The position numbers and the translations under genes were made by a program. Shown one piece after another: positions 12,001 to 26,818 of a stretch of DNA of 64,000 nt. Numbering within the stretch: the stretch's first letter is position 1; each line of letters starts with the position of its first letter. The DNA comes from Hexactinellida sp. DTS-2022 (lineage: Eukaryota > Porifera > Hexactinellida). The notes below the pieces were generated by a model. The model worked only from the letters and a program-made list of their open reading frames with translations, made no database searches and had not been told where the DNA came from. Location of the stretch: NCBI GenBank assembly GCA_028753945.1, contig JAPNXP010000004.1:3720001-3784000 (forward strand). Reading direction: 5' to 3'.

Positions 12001-15000
12001 TTTCTACCTAACTAGCTGATTATTAGCTAACTTGTGTCCAATACACTTTGTAACTATTATTAAACCATTGTTAATTAGCAAAAACCTATTTTCAATGTGT
12101 TTTGTGTCTTAAAAATGATTTAATGTTAGTCATCCAAACGAACGAATATTCGAATATTCGAATATTCGTTCGTTTAGAAAAAAGTTCGTTCGTTACATTC
12201 GAATATTCGTTTCAGCCCTACTTAATAGTTACTAATTATACTATATTCTAATAAATTAGTTAAATGCTGATACGTAAGCAATCTACAGTCGACGATGTGT
12301 TCTACAAACATTAGAGTAGAGTCATCGAAAATATTCTTCTGTAGAACTTCAGAGTGGATTTATTAGAAATGCAGAATAATTTTATAAGTATTTTGTCATG
12401 ATTTGTCTATTCCCCCCATTTATAGTGGCATTTTGTATGGGGAAAATTAAGGTAATTAACGAATTATTATATAATGATAAAAAAGCTTGTCTAAATATGA
12501 TATTCTTAGTGTTTCTAATCTTTAAAAAATTCCGGGAGGGTATCCCCCAGGTTCCCCCTTAATATCGCTCGCTTCGCTCGCTCCGGTGCCCCCCCCCCCC
12601 CCTAACACAATCCTGGATCCGCACCTGCTTCCCGCTAATAAAGGTTCATTTTTAAGGAGATGTACGAATATGGATCAAAATGCCCCGCTTATAGAGGTAC
12701 TCATTTATAGAGACCCCACCAGTGGCGTATCCAGGATTATCGTGACGGGGTGCTCTGGCGGGAGCGAAGCGAGCAATGGTAAGGGGGAATCTGGGGGGCA
12801 ACCCCCCCAGAATTTTTTTGAAACTTAGACGCTCAAACATCGATGTACAGCTATTCTTGTCACATAGTAGGAGGAGTGTAATATTGTGCAGTTGTACCAA
12901 AGATGTTTAGATGTTTAGGTATTATAAATAACAACATATCCCTTTTGGAAACCAGTTATGAGGGGGGTGTTTGAACACCCAAATCCCCCCCCTGAATACG
13001 CCACTGCCCACTAATAGAGGTTGCACTGTACCACAAATTTTGTTAAATATCCATAGTTTTGGAAAAAACGTAATACGTTATCCATCAGTTCAGTACATAT
13101 TATACGCTAAATCTATGATCAACCAAGGATGTTTGGAAGTAATTCAGTAGTATATTTTTAAATATTATTGGAAATACAAGATGCTAGCAAATAATCAAAT
13201 TTGTACTATACAGTCTATGAGTCGATTAACAATAAAAAATAATTATTAAACCGAAAGCTGTGGCAAATATCAGCGTTTAAATTCCCCCATTCGAAGATTA
13301 TTTCCATAAAGACCAAAACTCCACTATACAAACTCCATCACGAACTTGATAAAAGGTTGGACCTCTCTTTCCGTGAACTATTCGACTGAGGCATGAACAT
13401 TTTTAACCGACTGAATTTCTGGAAATGAGATTAATGGAATTCGATACAAGTCAGGAGATTGTTGAATTACTCGAGAAAATTCCAACTACAATCAATCTCA
13501 TGGCCAGGCATGGGATAACTTATGAGGGTCGTATAATTCAACTCATAAGTAATATTTTATCTCTATTCTCAGAGGGGTACAAGTACAAGATCTCTTTTCA
13601 ATGCTGAGCGTGTGGCTAAGAATCTGAGAAAAAGCTTGATCCCACATCTTAATAACATTTAATTCCAACTGCCAAACTTATATCGATAATAAATTTTATT
13701 CCAGTTTCAACTGCTTTAATTGTCAAGATCCCGCGTCAATATCAACAGAATATCATTAGGAATTACTGAATTATGGCCTATGATGATAATGGAAGTTGGA
13801 CATCTTAGTTATTAGATTCAAGTGAAGGATCTCACCGACTCAATTTCAATAGCACACAGAGATGAAATGCTACATTCGTCTTCACTATCCATATTTGGAT
13901 ATATTTTGTATGAAGGTAAAACTCGAAGATGGATGGTACTCTTATGATGGTTAATATGGAATGGAAAGGCCGAAACTAAACAAAGTAAAGAACAAAATTG
14001 TGAAAATGTAGGCCGTAGGAATAAAAAATAATATGTCCTTACTAACATTTCGAAATTGTATTATCCATCCTGAACCATACTGAAGAATAGGTGGTTTTTG
14101 CATTAGCACAAAAATATTAGTGCAGCTCCTGTAGGGAGCAGGCCTAGTGTTTGGTGTCAACTACATTAAACTGTTAAATTTTAAAATTACATTATTACTA
14201 TTACCACACAGGCTTTGAGGGGAAAGCCCTCATTAGCTTGAACGGTGTACTTTGTCCGGGCGTCTTCCACGCGATCCTGAAGAATCTACTGGAACAATTT
14301 GCACCAAATTTTTACCATTACAGTTGGCTCTAAATTTGGCCAGGAGACTTCGTATTAAAGAGACCCAAACAAGTGCCATTGCAGATAATTTGGAGCTACG
14401 CTTTGTAGGGGAGACCATTTTTGTTAAACTACATGGATATTTGATAAAATGATTGGTAAAACAGTTAGTACGGTTTCAAACTCATCAAGTTGAATCTGAC
14501 TGCTACGTCCTTGAATGGAATGAGTATTGAGAACTGAATATACCGAGAATTATAAAATCTTATTATGGTCTCCACATGCTCCATATGCCCCTACAATAAT
14601 TCTATATCAAAAATTTAAAATAAATATATAGCAACAATTATGTAGTAATTAACAATTCAAGCAAATTCAACTATTCAGTAAATTCCACTCAGTTCCACTA
14701 TTCAGTAAATTCCACTAGATTCCACAATCCAGTCAAAGATTCACTAGATTCCAGTAAATTGTCATTTTTTAGAAAATCCACAATATTCCACCATTCAGTC
14801 AACCCCTGGCCTATATGCAATATTATAATATGGCCTACAGCAGGGTTTTTTTAAGGCCGATCTTGGTGTAAATTTTGCACCAAGATTTGTTGGAGTTACA
14901 CCACGATTCGGGTCGCAGCGGCCTCTGCAGTGTTGAGTTACACCACGATTATGGGTCGGCCGCGGCCACTGCAGTGTTGAGTTACACCATGGTCGAGCTG

Positions 15001-18000
15001 AGTTGCACCAAGGTCTCAACCTTAAAAAAAACCCTGGCCTACAGTAAACTACATCATTACTAACATGGAACATACATACATATACGTAGCAGGCATGAAC
15101 CGGGTCACAATATTCGCTAAAATTCCGGGTCACATCCGGGGCCGGCTTGGAACGGGTCACAGGATGACCGGGTCAACCGAGTCACTTAATTTTGATTTTA
15201 TCCGGTTCTTCACAGTAAGGCTAATTAAATTTTATTTGGTTTGTAGAATTATAAAACTTAGAATGATTCATATAATATAGTAAGGCGTATAATATTTATG
15301 AGACATAGTACTTCAATTGAAACATATTTGGTATCGCTGGTCACTGTATACCGGGTCAACAAGTTTACCGGGTCATGAAATCTTGACCCGGGCCAAGCCT
15401 GAGACGTAGTATTGTATTACGATATGTAATTATAATATAAATAATATTCGGAATTGACAAATGTATATAAAATCTTTTATCAACTGATACTAAATTGCTA
15501 ACGTAAATCTTAGTAATTATATCAAGAGCAGTATTTTTTATTTTTTTGCCAAATTAGAGGCCCAAAATGGCCCTCTAATTTTTCTCCATGGGCCTCTAAT
15601 TTTTAACTCTAAATCTCTAATTTTCTCTCGAAGACGTGGAATTCGAGACATTCATTTTGTCAACATTTGTAAATAATATAGTTCTGTGTTTATAGTTTTT
15701 CTGCAAGTATAGCATGTGAGATGTTGACATGTAGTAAATTCATTACCACCTCAGCAGTAAAATTAATATATTTACATTTGGGGTGAGGGCTTCTATTGTT
15801 GAAAGGGCCCTCTAAGAAAATCCTTAAAAAAAACACTGATCAAGAGATATATACTATCTTGTGAAACTCTGTTCGGACAACTCAAATTTCCTAGGGTTAT
15901 AACCATGCGCGGCACCAGGGGGGGCCAGGGAGGCAGGGAAGGCATAATTTTAAGGTATTCTCAAGTTAAAAGCATATGTGATAACTTCGCCCAGGCTAAT
16001 CCCTGGACTCATGCCAAGAAATTCCTACAAATTTACTCATTCAACTGGACACATTTCCGAGTATCTCGTATAGTAAGCATCGCCGCACCCCCAAAGTAGC
16101 AAAAGAATTTAGTAACACTATTTGTGATAATTATTTTCTTCCAAAGGATAACATTATTTGTATTGCACGTACTATGGTTATTATTAACGTGAATATAAGC
16201 AAATATAATTCAAAAAATCCCTGGATTTTCGATGAAGTCCCTATATCCCTGGATAGTTTGTAAGTATGACAAGTTCATCGTAGCTCCATTATTACTGTGC
16301 CGACTATACTATAGTATAGTGGCCCAATTCTAATCTTAGTGCTTTGGAATATTATTACTGTGCCGACTATACTATAGTATAGTGGCCCAGTATTGGTCTT
16401 AGTGCCTTGGTTAGTAATTATTAATATTTATCCGTAGCTCATCCACTGAACAGAGTTAAATTAACTAAGAGCCCAAATTTTCAGGATATTAGAAAAGGAA
16501 CAATAAATGGTGCCCAAATATTTAATTTATTTGCAATAAATAGAGAATTAAATTCTACACTTTTTTTTCACAGTGCACGAATTTTCAAATTGGGTTTCGT
16601 TTGTGACACAATTGAGTTGCAAATTCCCTTTGTTTACTAACACTTCAGGTCAAATGAAAGTATTAATTATAATTCTAAAACTTCTATAGTTTCAACATGT
16701 AAAAATCCAAAATTGCAGCTGTGCCGACGCATGCTCATTTGGTGGCACTGATAGTGCCTCCAAAGGAAGATTCTGTTGGCAGAGCAGCAATTTCGGATTT
16801 TTTTCGCCTTGTCATCAGCACCAGGAAGATTTAAATTATTTCAGAAAGGTGTTTCAAAAGGCAACGACCCTTAGTGAGTTGGAAGTTCCGTTTTAGCCCA
16901 CTTCATTTCAAAGATATTCAAGTTTCAGTACAAGTGATGAGGCAGCATTTTTTATGTGCGTGTTGGGTTGTTTTGACAAAAACTGTCCGGCCGGACAGTT
17001 TTTGTCAAATTTAGCAAAAAATGTTGTTGTGACAAAAAGTGTCCGGCTACAAAAAATGTCCGGCCGGACAGTTTTTGTCAAATTTAGCAAAAAATGTTGT
17101 TTTGACAAAAACTGTCCGGCTACAAAAACTGTCCGGCCAGACAGTTTTTGTCACATTTAGAAAAAAAAATTTGCCTACAAAAACTTAATATTTTTCTTAT
17201 ATTTTTCAGCATATTACGCAAGAAAGAGAATCTGTGATAATACAGTAAATACGTATACTAGAAAATGACAAGTGAATCTAACTTTGTTTTAACTCCTCTA
17301 ATAATCTAATACAGTATAACCTTGATCATCCGAACTCTTTGGGATCACTCAAAACAAGTTGGGATAATCAGGATAAACACATTGTATTAAATTAACCAAG
17401 GGTTCCCGGATAATCGAAAAATCCGGATATTCACGATTGTATTTAGTGTTTGACAAAAACTGTCCGACCGGACAGTTTTTGTCAAAACAACGTTTTTTGC
17501 TAAATTTGACAAAAACTGTCCGGCCGGACAGTTTTTGTAGCCGGACACTTTTTGTCAAAACAGGATGATCACCTAACACCAACCAACCCATTCGAAATAA
17601 AGAATTCACAAAATTGTAAAAAAACATTTTTTTGACGATGTCATCATCACCTCAAGGTGTCAAGACTCATTTGTAGAGGTGTTACGTGGCATAAGGATCA
17701 ATTGATAAACTTGAAATTTGTTTCTATCTTCTATAATCTCTGAGATTAATGATTGTATTTTATTAGTATACATAATTATAAATATTATTTATAATATAAC
17801 ACCAATTTCAATGTCAACTTACAATTATTAAGTTAAATTATTTTGTCATAAATAATTAATTAATTAATTTGGCTATCAAATTTCAATTCCGCACACTCGA
17901 TAACCCCTAATAAACAAATTGGAAGCATTTATAAAAGTCATATAATGACTGAATTAATAATAATTAATTACGTCAGTATATTAACAGTGCAAGAGTATTC

Positions 18001-21000
18001 TTGCAGAAGGAAATATATCACATAATCTGTCGTTGTGATGGAATTTAGAATCTTAATTTTCAATTAGAAAATAGAAGCCTATTCGATCTCACAAGTGGAA
18101 TCAATATAATTATCACAAGTTGAAACAATAGAATTAGATTTAACACTTTCAATTGAACTGAAGTGTTAGTAAACAAAAGGAATTTGCAACTCAATTGTGG
18201 CACAAACGAAGCGAAATTTGAAAATTAGTGCACAGTGAAAAGGTGTAGAATTAAATTCCCTATCGAATGCATTTAAATTAAATATTCGCGCAGTATTTAT
18301 TGTTCTTTTTCTAACATTAAACAGGTGCAAAAATGTGTCCAAATAAATGTAATCAAAAATCGTGACCCCAGGTGCACATCTGTAACCCATGTGACACATA
18401 TTCTGAAAATTTGGGCTCTTAGTTAATTAAACTCTGTTCTGTGGAGAGGATACGGAAGAATAACCAAGGCAGTAAGATTAGAACTGGGCCACTATACTAT
18501 GGTATAGTCGGCACAGTAATAATAATATACCAAAGCACTAAGATTAGAACTGGGCCACTATACTATAGTATAGTCGGCAGTAATAATAATAATAATAATA
18601 AATTGCAGCCTGTGCCGACGCATGTTCCTTTGGTGGCACTATATTTTGTTGGTTGTTTATTGATAGTGCCTCCAAAGGAACATGCTGTCGGCACAGGCTG
18701 CAATTTTGGATTTTTTTTCGCCCAGTCATCAACGCCTCAAGGTGTCAAGAACCATTTGTTAATTGGTCCGAGTCACAAGGAACGGTAGATAAATTTGAAG
18801 TTTGTTTCTATCATAACCATCTTGAGTTTAATGCCATTCATTCATTATGAATTGATAAAAGATTATATTATTAGTTATTTATATTAGCAATGTTATCCAC
18901 GGTGAGTTGAGTAGAGTCAACAAATTCCTTATATTATATTATTATATTTAATTCATTGTATAGTAATACTACAATTAAATAGAAGCCAGCTGGAATTTAT
19001 AAGTTGAATCAATATATTTATCGCAAGTTGTAACAATAGAGTAAGATTTAACAAGTGGAATCAATATTATAATAACGAGTTGAAACAATAGAATTAGATT
19101 TAACACTTTCAATTGAACTGAAGTGTTAGTAAATAAAGGAAATTTGAAACTCAATTGTGGCACAATCTAAGCCCAATTTGAAAATTCGTGCAATGTGAAA
19201 AGGTGTAGAATTTAATTCTCTATCCAAATATGTAAATTTTATGAAGCTCACTATTTATTATTTAATGTTATGAAGTATAATTAGATTAAATAGGTGTTAA
19301 GAATATTTGAACGGAAATCGTAACCCCAGGTGCAAATTATACGGTCACTCCGCACCTACATGCCAAGTTTTAGCCCTTAATGTATAAAGGTGAGGGCAGG
19401 GTACCGTCTTCGGAGAAATAAAATCCAAAATTGCAGCCTGTGCCGACGCAAGTTCCTTTGGTGGCACTATATTTTGCTGGTGGTTTATTGATAGTGTCTC
19501 CAAAGGAACATGCTGTCGGCACAGGCTGCAATTCTTGATTTTGTTCGCCAAGTCATCAACGCCTCAAGGCGTCAAGAACCATTTTTTAATTAATTGGTCC
19601 GAGTCACAAGGAACGGTAGATAAATTTGAAGATTAGTTCTATCATAAACCATCTTGAGTTTAATGCCATATGTATTGATAATAAATTATAATATAATGTT
19701 TAATTAATTTAGCAATGTTATCCACGGTGATTTGAGTTGAGTCAACAAATTCCTTATATTATTATATTTTAGTTAATCCATTGTATAGTAATACTACAAT
19801 TAAATAGAAGCCAGCTGGAATTTATTAGTTAAATCAATATAATTATCGCAAGTTGAATCAATAGAGTAAGATTTAACAAGTTAAATCAATAAATTTATTA
19901 CAAGTTGAAACAATAGAATTAGATTTAACACTTTCAATGGAACTGAAGTGTTAGTAAACAAAGGAAACTTGAAACTCTATTGTGGCACTGACGAAACCCA
20001 ATTTAAAATTTCGTGCACTGTGAAAAGGTGTAGAATTTAATTCTCTATCCGTACATGTAAAATTTATCAAGCTCAAAAATATTTATTTCATTTTATGAGC
20101 CATAAATAGTTTAAAAAGGTGTTAAAATAATTTGATCAAAATTCGTAACCCCAGGTGCAAATTAGACGGTCACTCCGCACTTGCATGCCAAGTTTCAGCC
20201 CTCAATGTGTACAGATGTGGCCAGGGCACCTGCTACGGAGAAAAGATAAAAATAATAAAAATCCAAAATTGCAGCTGCGGCGACGCATGTTCCTTTGGTG
20301 GCACTATATTTTGTTGGTGGTTCATTGATAGTGCCTCCAAAGGAACATGCTGTCGGCGCAGGCTGCAATTTTGGATATTTTTTCGCCATGTCATCATCAC
20401 TATTAAGGTGTTAAATTATTTCAGAAAGGTGTTTCAAAAGGCAACGACCCTTAGAAAGTTGGAAGTTTCGTTTTACACACTTCATTTCAAAGAAATTCAA
20501 GTTTCAGTGGATATATTAAGTGATGAGTCAGCATTTTTTATGTGAGTGTTGGGTGATCACCCAACACCAACCAACCCATTCGAAATATAGAATTCACAAA
20601 ATTGTGTGACTAGATTTCCATCAGCAAGAATACTCTTGCACTGTTAATATACTGACGTAATTAATAATAATTAATTCAGTCTGTTTTGACTTATATAGAA
20701 GGTTCCAATTTGTTTATTAGGGGTTATCGAGTGTGCGGAATTAAAATTTGATAGCCAAATTAATTAATTTATAATTTATGACAAAATAATTTAACTTAAT
20801 AATTGTAAGTTGACATTGAAATTGGTGTTATATTATAAATAATATTAATAATTATATATACTAATTAATTAAATATCATAAATCTCGGATTTTATAGAAG
20901 ATAGAAACAAAATTCAAATGTATCAATTGATCGTTATGCCACATAAAACCTCTACAAATGGGTCTTGACACCTTGAGGTGATGATAACATCGTCAAAAAA

Positions 21001-24000
21001 ACGTGTTTTTACAATTTTGTGAATTCTATATTTCGAATGGGTTGGTTGGAGTCAGAGTGGACCATGGGTCGATGGGTCATGGGTCATGGGTCAGATGGGT
21101 CACCTAAATCGATGGGTCAGATGGGTCATGGGTCACGGCTCCGTGACCCATGACCCATGACCCATGTGGAATTTCAATGTAATCTTCAGTTAAAATAAGT
21201 TTCACTCTTCATCATCAATATTATTATAACATTGATGTGCATTGAAATACTAAACGTATTCGACATTGCAACAAGTAGGTTTCTTGAGGTAATTTAAACG
21301 GTTATTCTGTTATTCTGTTAATGTTACACTATAGTATTTAGATATTTAAAATTGTGTGATGGGTCAATGGGTCACTCGATGGGTCATGGGTCAATAGGTC
21401 ATGGGTCAGATGGGTCATGGGTCACCAATGTTGACCCATGGTCCACTCTGGTTGGAGTTGGGTGAATATCCACACGCACATAAAAAATGCAGAGTCATCA
21501 CCTATCATATTCTACAGAAACTTGAATATCTCTCAAATGAAGTGAGCTAAATGGAAACTTCTACCACTAAAAGGGTCGTTGACTTCTGAGACACCTTTCT
21601 GAAATAATTTAACACCTTCAAAGTGATTATTACATTGCGAAAAAAATCAAAAATTGCAGCTGTACCTACAGTATTTTCCTTGGAGGCACTATCAATTACC
21701 CAACCGGTTTCCACCAAAAGATAGTGACACCAAAGGGAAATGCGTCGGTACAGCTGCAATTTTGTTTTCAGATAAATTCTGATAGATAGAAAAGCTGCCC
21801 CCCTGAAAAATTAGTTGCCTCTCCTCTGCCTCCCCCCGTTCGAAAGAGCTGGCAGCGCGGATGGTTATAACCACAAGCTGATAAATCAATTTAGAATAAA
21901 TTCTTCAGATACCAAGAACTTCAGTTCATGTAAGTCACCAAATTGGTCATAAATTAGTAACCAACAATAAGCGAGATTTGTAAATTAGTTTAGTTTTGGT
22001 TTTACTTATGAATGAATAGTGAATAGTGGCCCAGTTCTAATCTTAGTGCTTTGGTTATTATTGGTCCGTAGATCGTACACAGAACAGAGTATAATTAATT
22101 AAGAACTGAAATTTCAGGACAGGATCTCATGAATTACAGATGTTCACCTGGGGTCACGATTTTTGAATAAACTTTTTTGGACACATTTTTACACCTGTTT
22201 AATGTTAGAAAAGGAGCAATAAATAGTGCGCGAATATTCAATATACCGTATTTACTCCAATAGTAGCCTAGGCGATTATTGTTTTTACTCCATTTTTCCA
22301 CCAATAATTTTGAGCAATTTTCTAGAATATCACATTTTATTACAATTTAATTATGATAATCGGTTGATAATCGTATTGTGAGTTATATTAGATGTAAATG
22401 TTTACTCCGGGTAGCAGTAATACATTTTTATTTGCTACTTTAGGGGGGCGATTATTGGAGGTAGGCGATTATTCGAATAGAGGCTACTATTCGAATAAAT
22501 ACGGTATATTCATTCGATAGAGAATTTAATTCTACACCTTTTCACAGAGCACGAATTTTCAAATTGGGCTTCGTTTGTGCCACAATTGAGTTGCAAATTT
22601 CCTTTGTTTACTAACACTTCAGTTCAATTAAAGTGTTACGTATATCTAAATCTATTGTTTCGACTCGTGATTATTATATTGTTTCAACTTGTAAATTCCA
22701 GCTGGCTTCTATTTAATTGTAGTATTACTATACAATGGATTAAATTAAATACAATGACATAAGGAATTTGTTGACTTAACTCAACTCACCGTGGATAACA
22801 TTGCTAATAAAATTAACTAATATATAATTTATTATCAATAAATAATGAATGAATGGCATTAAACTCAAGATGGTTCAAGATAGAAATAAACTTCAAATTC
22901 AACAATCGTTCCTTTGTCCCGTAACAACTTGTTAATGAGTCTAAACACCATGAAGCGTTCATGACATGGCGAAAGAAATCCAAAATTGTAGCTGTGGCGA
23001 CAGCATGTTCCTTTGGAGGCACTATCAATAAACCACCATCAAAATATAGTGCCACCAAAGGAACATGTGTCGGCACAGCTGCAATTTTTATTATTACAAC
23101 TAACTTGTTATATAAGTATTGTCTATCAAGTAGTCCTAAATAGTTTTAGTCGCAATATATACTACATACATGTCCACCAGAATCAGGTTTCTTAGCTGTA
23201 GTAACAGGAATTGGCTTGGAGGGAGCAGATGCTCCATCTGACACGCTGCTAGCTTCTGGGAAGGAAGTAGAATCCTTGCTTTCTAGTCCTTGTTCTTGTT
23301 TCATAACCAGAGACTTCATTTCTTCGGAGGTGTTCATCTCTGAGGCCTCGTCTTCGTCTGATACATCACCAATATCCGTTTCATCCCTCAGTTTCTTACC
23401 CTGAATTAAATATTAATTTATTGTAATCTATTCAATCTGATAAGGTGACTTTTGGTAAAACAAGCAGTAGCGGTACAATATCACACAGTATCACACGCAG
23501 TCGCGGTCATACAGGGATACAATCCCGGGCATAATTCTCATCCGTGTTTTCGAGATCGATTTTTTTAATACCGGATTAAAACCAGCATATGTAGACAATT
23601 GGTGAAATTATAAAACTGATTCCACTGGCATCCCGAACAATTTAAAACACAAAAAAGTGGATTTTGGGTGCTCACGCCGCCCCTGCCCTCTTGTGAGAAA
23701 TGTACGTGTATATACTATTTACACCAAATTTCGTCTAAAGTTATTTGGTATATGAAATTGAGCCTGGAACTAGATAATTTATGAAGGTCATATGGCATGT
23801 AGTAGAAAATAAATTAAATATGTTATCACTAAAATAGAATGGAGATCTTCAAACCAAGGAAATGCTAGAAAAAATCAGAAATAAGAATTCGCCGAAGTAA
23901 TTTGTATGGTATTTGTAAGAGTATGAGGAAATTTAACTTGTGGTCACCAGTCAATTATACAGCAATTTGTAAATACTGTCCTAATCCTTGTCTGAACCTA

Positions 24001-26761
24001 TTTTCATAAAAGTAATCACAATTGAATGTTACAGTATAGGAGTCATTAGGAGAAGATTCCAAATTTTCACGCTCCTAATTAAGATTTTCCAAAAATGATA
24101 GTCCAAAAGGAGCGTCTCCCCCTCCTGGATAATTCTTCGGTGCTCACCATTCTGAGTTAAATAATAGCCGTGTTATTATTCGGTAAAATAGTTAATTTAA
24201 TATACTAAGTACCTGGTTGTTTCTTGCTAAAAATATGCAGATACATTATGTGGGGAGAAGCATGAAAATCTAATTTGATTATTTAAGAGACCAAAATAGT
24301 GCAATCTCGGTTATCCGAACTCGCGTACTCATTGGGACCAGTTCGGATAACTTGATACTGAACTACTTTATACAACAACATTTGGAATTTGGGATCAGCT
24401 GGGCCCTGTGTGTTCGGATAATCGTGTTTACACTGTATATGTATTAGAGTATTGATAGGTCACATCTTAGCCAAATCTTAGGAATAAGTATTGCTTTCAA
24501 GTTTCAACTAATAAAATAATCAACAATGTACTGAATTTAAGAAACAAGTTTCACCTTAATTAGAATTCTGTTGAGGAAAGAATCAGGAGAAGGAAGGTCA
24601 TCTTTAGAATCATCTGTTGCTCCGAGAAATAATTTTTCACCAAATATTGATTGGAACATTTGAGCCATTGTGGACTGCTGATCGACATTACAGTGATTTT
24701 CAAGCGAAATTATTACTGGGAAACTAAAGAGTAGAAATACAGTGTATAATAATATACTTCACAGTCCCGGATCCAGAGGTAATCTTATACGTATAGTGTA
24801 TTAATTGTAGTATTATTTGGTTAAGTTACTAGAGTATTCAACTACTTGTACGTATATACCATATTACCTTGAAAAAGCACCGGGGCTTGAATAAGCGCCG
24901 TGTCAATAAAAATGGCATTGGCATGCAGGGCCGGACTAAGGTATGTTGAGGCCCCTAAGCTAAATGAGTGTCGGAGGCTAGGCCCTACTCAATGAGTTTT
25001 ATAGGGTCACGGGGTGTAACAAATAATCCCGGTGACAGGAACCAAGAATAGTAATTTCGCTTAAAAAAAGAGGCGAATACAATAGAAAATGGAGCTAAGC
25101 ACTATCGCCCAGTCGGACCTATCATAAGAAAGCAATAATATGTACAGGCCTCACAGTATCAATTAAGTGAGATTGGACATCAATACAGTTACTTAAGACT
25201 TTGCATGCTCACAAATTTCTTTTTCCAAACTTTGAGAAATTTTTCTATGATGTCACAATAAGTGCCAGTTCTAAAGGAAATTGTAGAATAACATAGAGAT
25301 ATTAAAGCCAATATTATCGGAAGCTCCTAAAAAGTGGGGCTGCCAAGGCCTCCCCTACTCCGATGGCCTTGACAGCAATTGAGGGCCCAAATTGTGAGGC
25401 TCCAAACTTGTGAAGGTCCCAAGCTATAGCTTAGTTAGCTTATAGGGTAATCCGGCCCTGTTGGCATGATAAAAAAAACATTAATGAATAACTGGAGTAT
25501 AATAAGATTAATTTAGATTGAAGACTCCAAAATATTATTTTCTAGATTTTATAAAAAAATATTAGGAAAAATTTGGCCCACGAAAAACAATAAGCGCCGG
25601 GCGCTTATTCGAAGCAATACGGTATCTTGAGGTATGTTATCTCCTAAACCTAAAGTAAAACAACATACGGAGAACAGACGAAAGCATGCTCATTAACAGC
25701 TTTAAGAACATCTTCCAAATGAATTTTGCTTGTGAGAGTATGTCCATGGTATATTATGGGATTTCCTTGTGGTCCATTCCAAACATCCACTAAAATACAA
25801 CCAGTAGTTAAAAATATTCTAAAATATATATATAAAGCATGTATGTATATATTTCAGTCAGAAGGTGTTTCCAGTCGAAAGGCGTTTCGACTGGAAACGC
25901 GCTCTGACTGCAAGACACATAATAATTAACAAATTATCATGGAGGTTTGATTCGATGCAACTATAAAGTCCAGTAATTTGGAATTATATAGTCTCGTACA
26001 GTGGATAGATTAAAATTTATCTATCTATTAAAACACAAGGCTGGGTGTATATGTGTATATATATATATATATACAGGTAAACCTCCCAAAGCGGCACCCA
26101 TCTGGAGAATGATTTTGTTCCGCTTCTCGGAGTTTGCCGCTTTGGGAGGTTGCTCGTAAGGTAAAACTCCCAAAGCGGCACCCATCGGGAGAATTGTTTT
26201 GTGCCGCTTCTCGGAGGTTGCCGCTACTCGGAGGTGCCGCTTTGGGAGGTTTACCTGTATATATATTTGTTTGTATATTCCTAGTTGATTGAAGAAACTG
26301 TACGCTTTCCAAATGTGATTTTTGGCATATAGGGGTAACTTTTGGCACCCGCCAACAAGTTGAGGTTTCCACTCAAAATTTCTCACACCTCGACAAGTTA
26401 TGACGTCATTGTCACATTTCGAGAATACTGAAAATTCATTTAATCGCACATAATTCGCGCCCTCTAAAAGATAAAAAAAATGCGAAAAATTAATAGAACA
26501 TGTACATTAATGATGCGGACACGGTGGTCACACCAGATCACCAATATGCTTACTCATTATCGCATGATGACGTCATCACTAAATTCTACATGTTAAATTT
26601 GACTATTTTAGGCCTATTTACGCTTTATAATCAATGTTAGAAGTATATAAACCACACACCAACCGCGAAGCGGTTGGTGTGTGTGGTTGTGTTCTGCCGC
26701 GAAGCGACCTAGCAAGCGAAGCGCGCTAGTATACTAATAAAACACAATTGTTGTGTCCGTG

Positions 26762-26818
<57 letters not shown>

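Larger units (their letters stand above)
11721..13028. mobile_element. TA-flanked pogo-like element (CAGTGCAACCTC ends), nested
   Basis: Ends CAGTGCAACCTCTTTAAGTG and AATAGAGGTTGCACTG with TA on both sides. The same end family borders the 500-bp copy at 53,121-53,620. It carries a hAT-type MITE (11,870-12,220) and a GC-tract MITE (12,720-13,006). No transposase was recognised. Confidence 0.7.
11556..14812. mobile_element. 3.2-kb element with ~100-bp inverted ends, host to nested insertions
   Basis: The left end GAGGGGTTGACTGAATGGTG and GAATCTAGTGGAATC is mirrored at 14,650-14,812 (GAATATTGTGGATTTTC and AGGGGTTGACTGAATGG when read inward). Between the ends are a TA-flanked element (11,721-13,028) with its own nested MITEs, and 1.6 kb of sequence without a recognised transposase. 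Two short plus-strand ORFs (13,425-13,607 and 14,252-14,452) are unassigned. The target duplication is unclear. Confidence 0.55.
20606..23095 (+). repeat. Modular repeat block 3, forward orientation, with two inserted MITEs
   Basis: Orientation flips near 20,606: sequence before is the reverse flank, sequence after is the forward E module (ACTGACGTAATTAATAATAA, GGGGTTATCGAGTG). Forward B hairpins lie at 21,638-21,765 and 22,976-23,093. An A-unit remnant is at 22,022-22,065 and an F start at 22,068. MITEs at 21,052-21,449 and 22,243-22,507 interrupt the monomers, so they are younger. Confidence 0.75.

Noticed and set aside
14252-14452. [23 protein letters not shown] as a gene
   Set aside because: No family resemblance, and it lies inside an element with inverted ends; an unrelated minus-strand ORF overlaps it.
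18441-18788. 115-aa ORF and the many similar ORFs with HVPL(V/E)AL and CSFGGTI
   Set aside because: They come from the B hairpin, which yields matching ORFs on both strands at every copy; there is no conserved protein beyond the hairpin.
21060-21450. Regular short repeats that superficially resemble a CRISPR-like array
   Set aside because: ATGGGTCA units are contiguous with no unique spacers, and the block is a MITE with inverted ends and an 8-bp target duplication in a eukaryotic intron.
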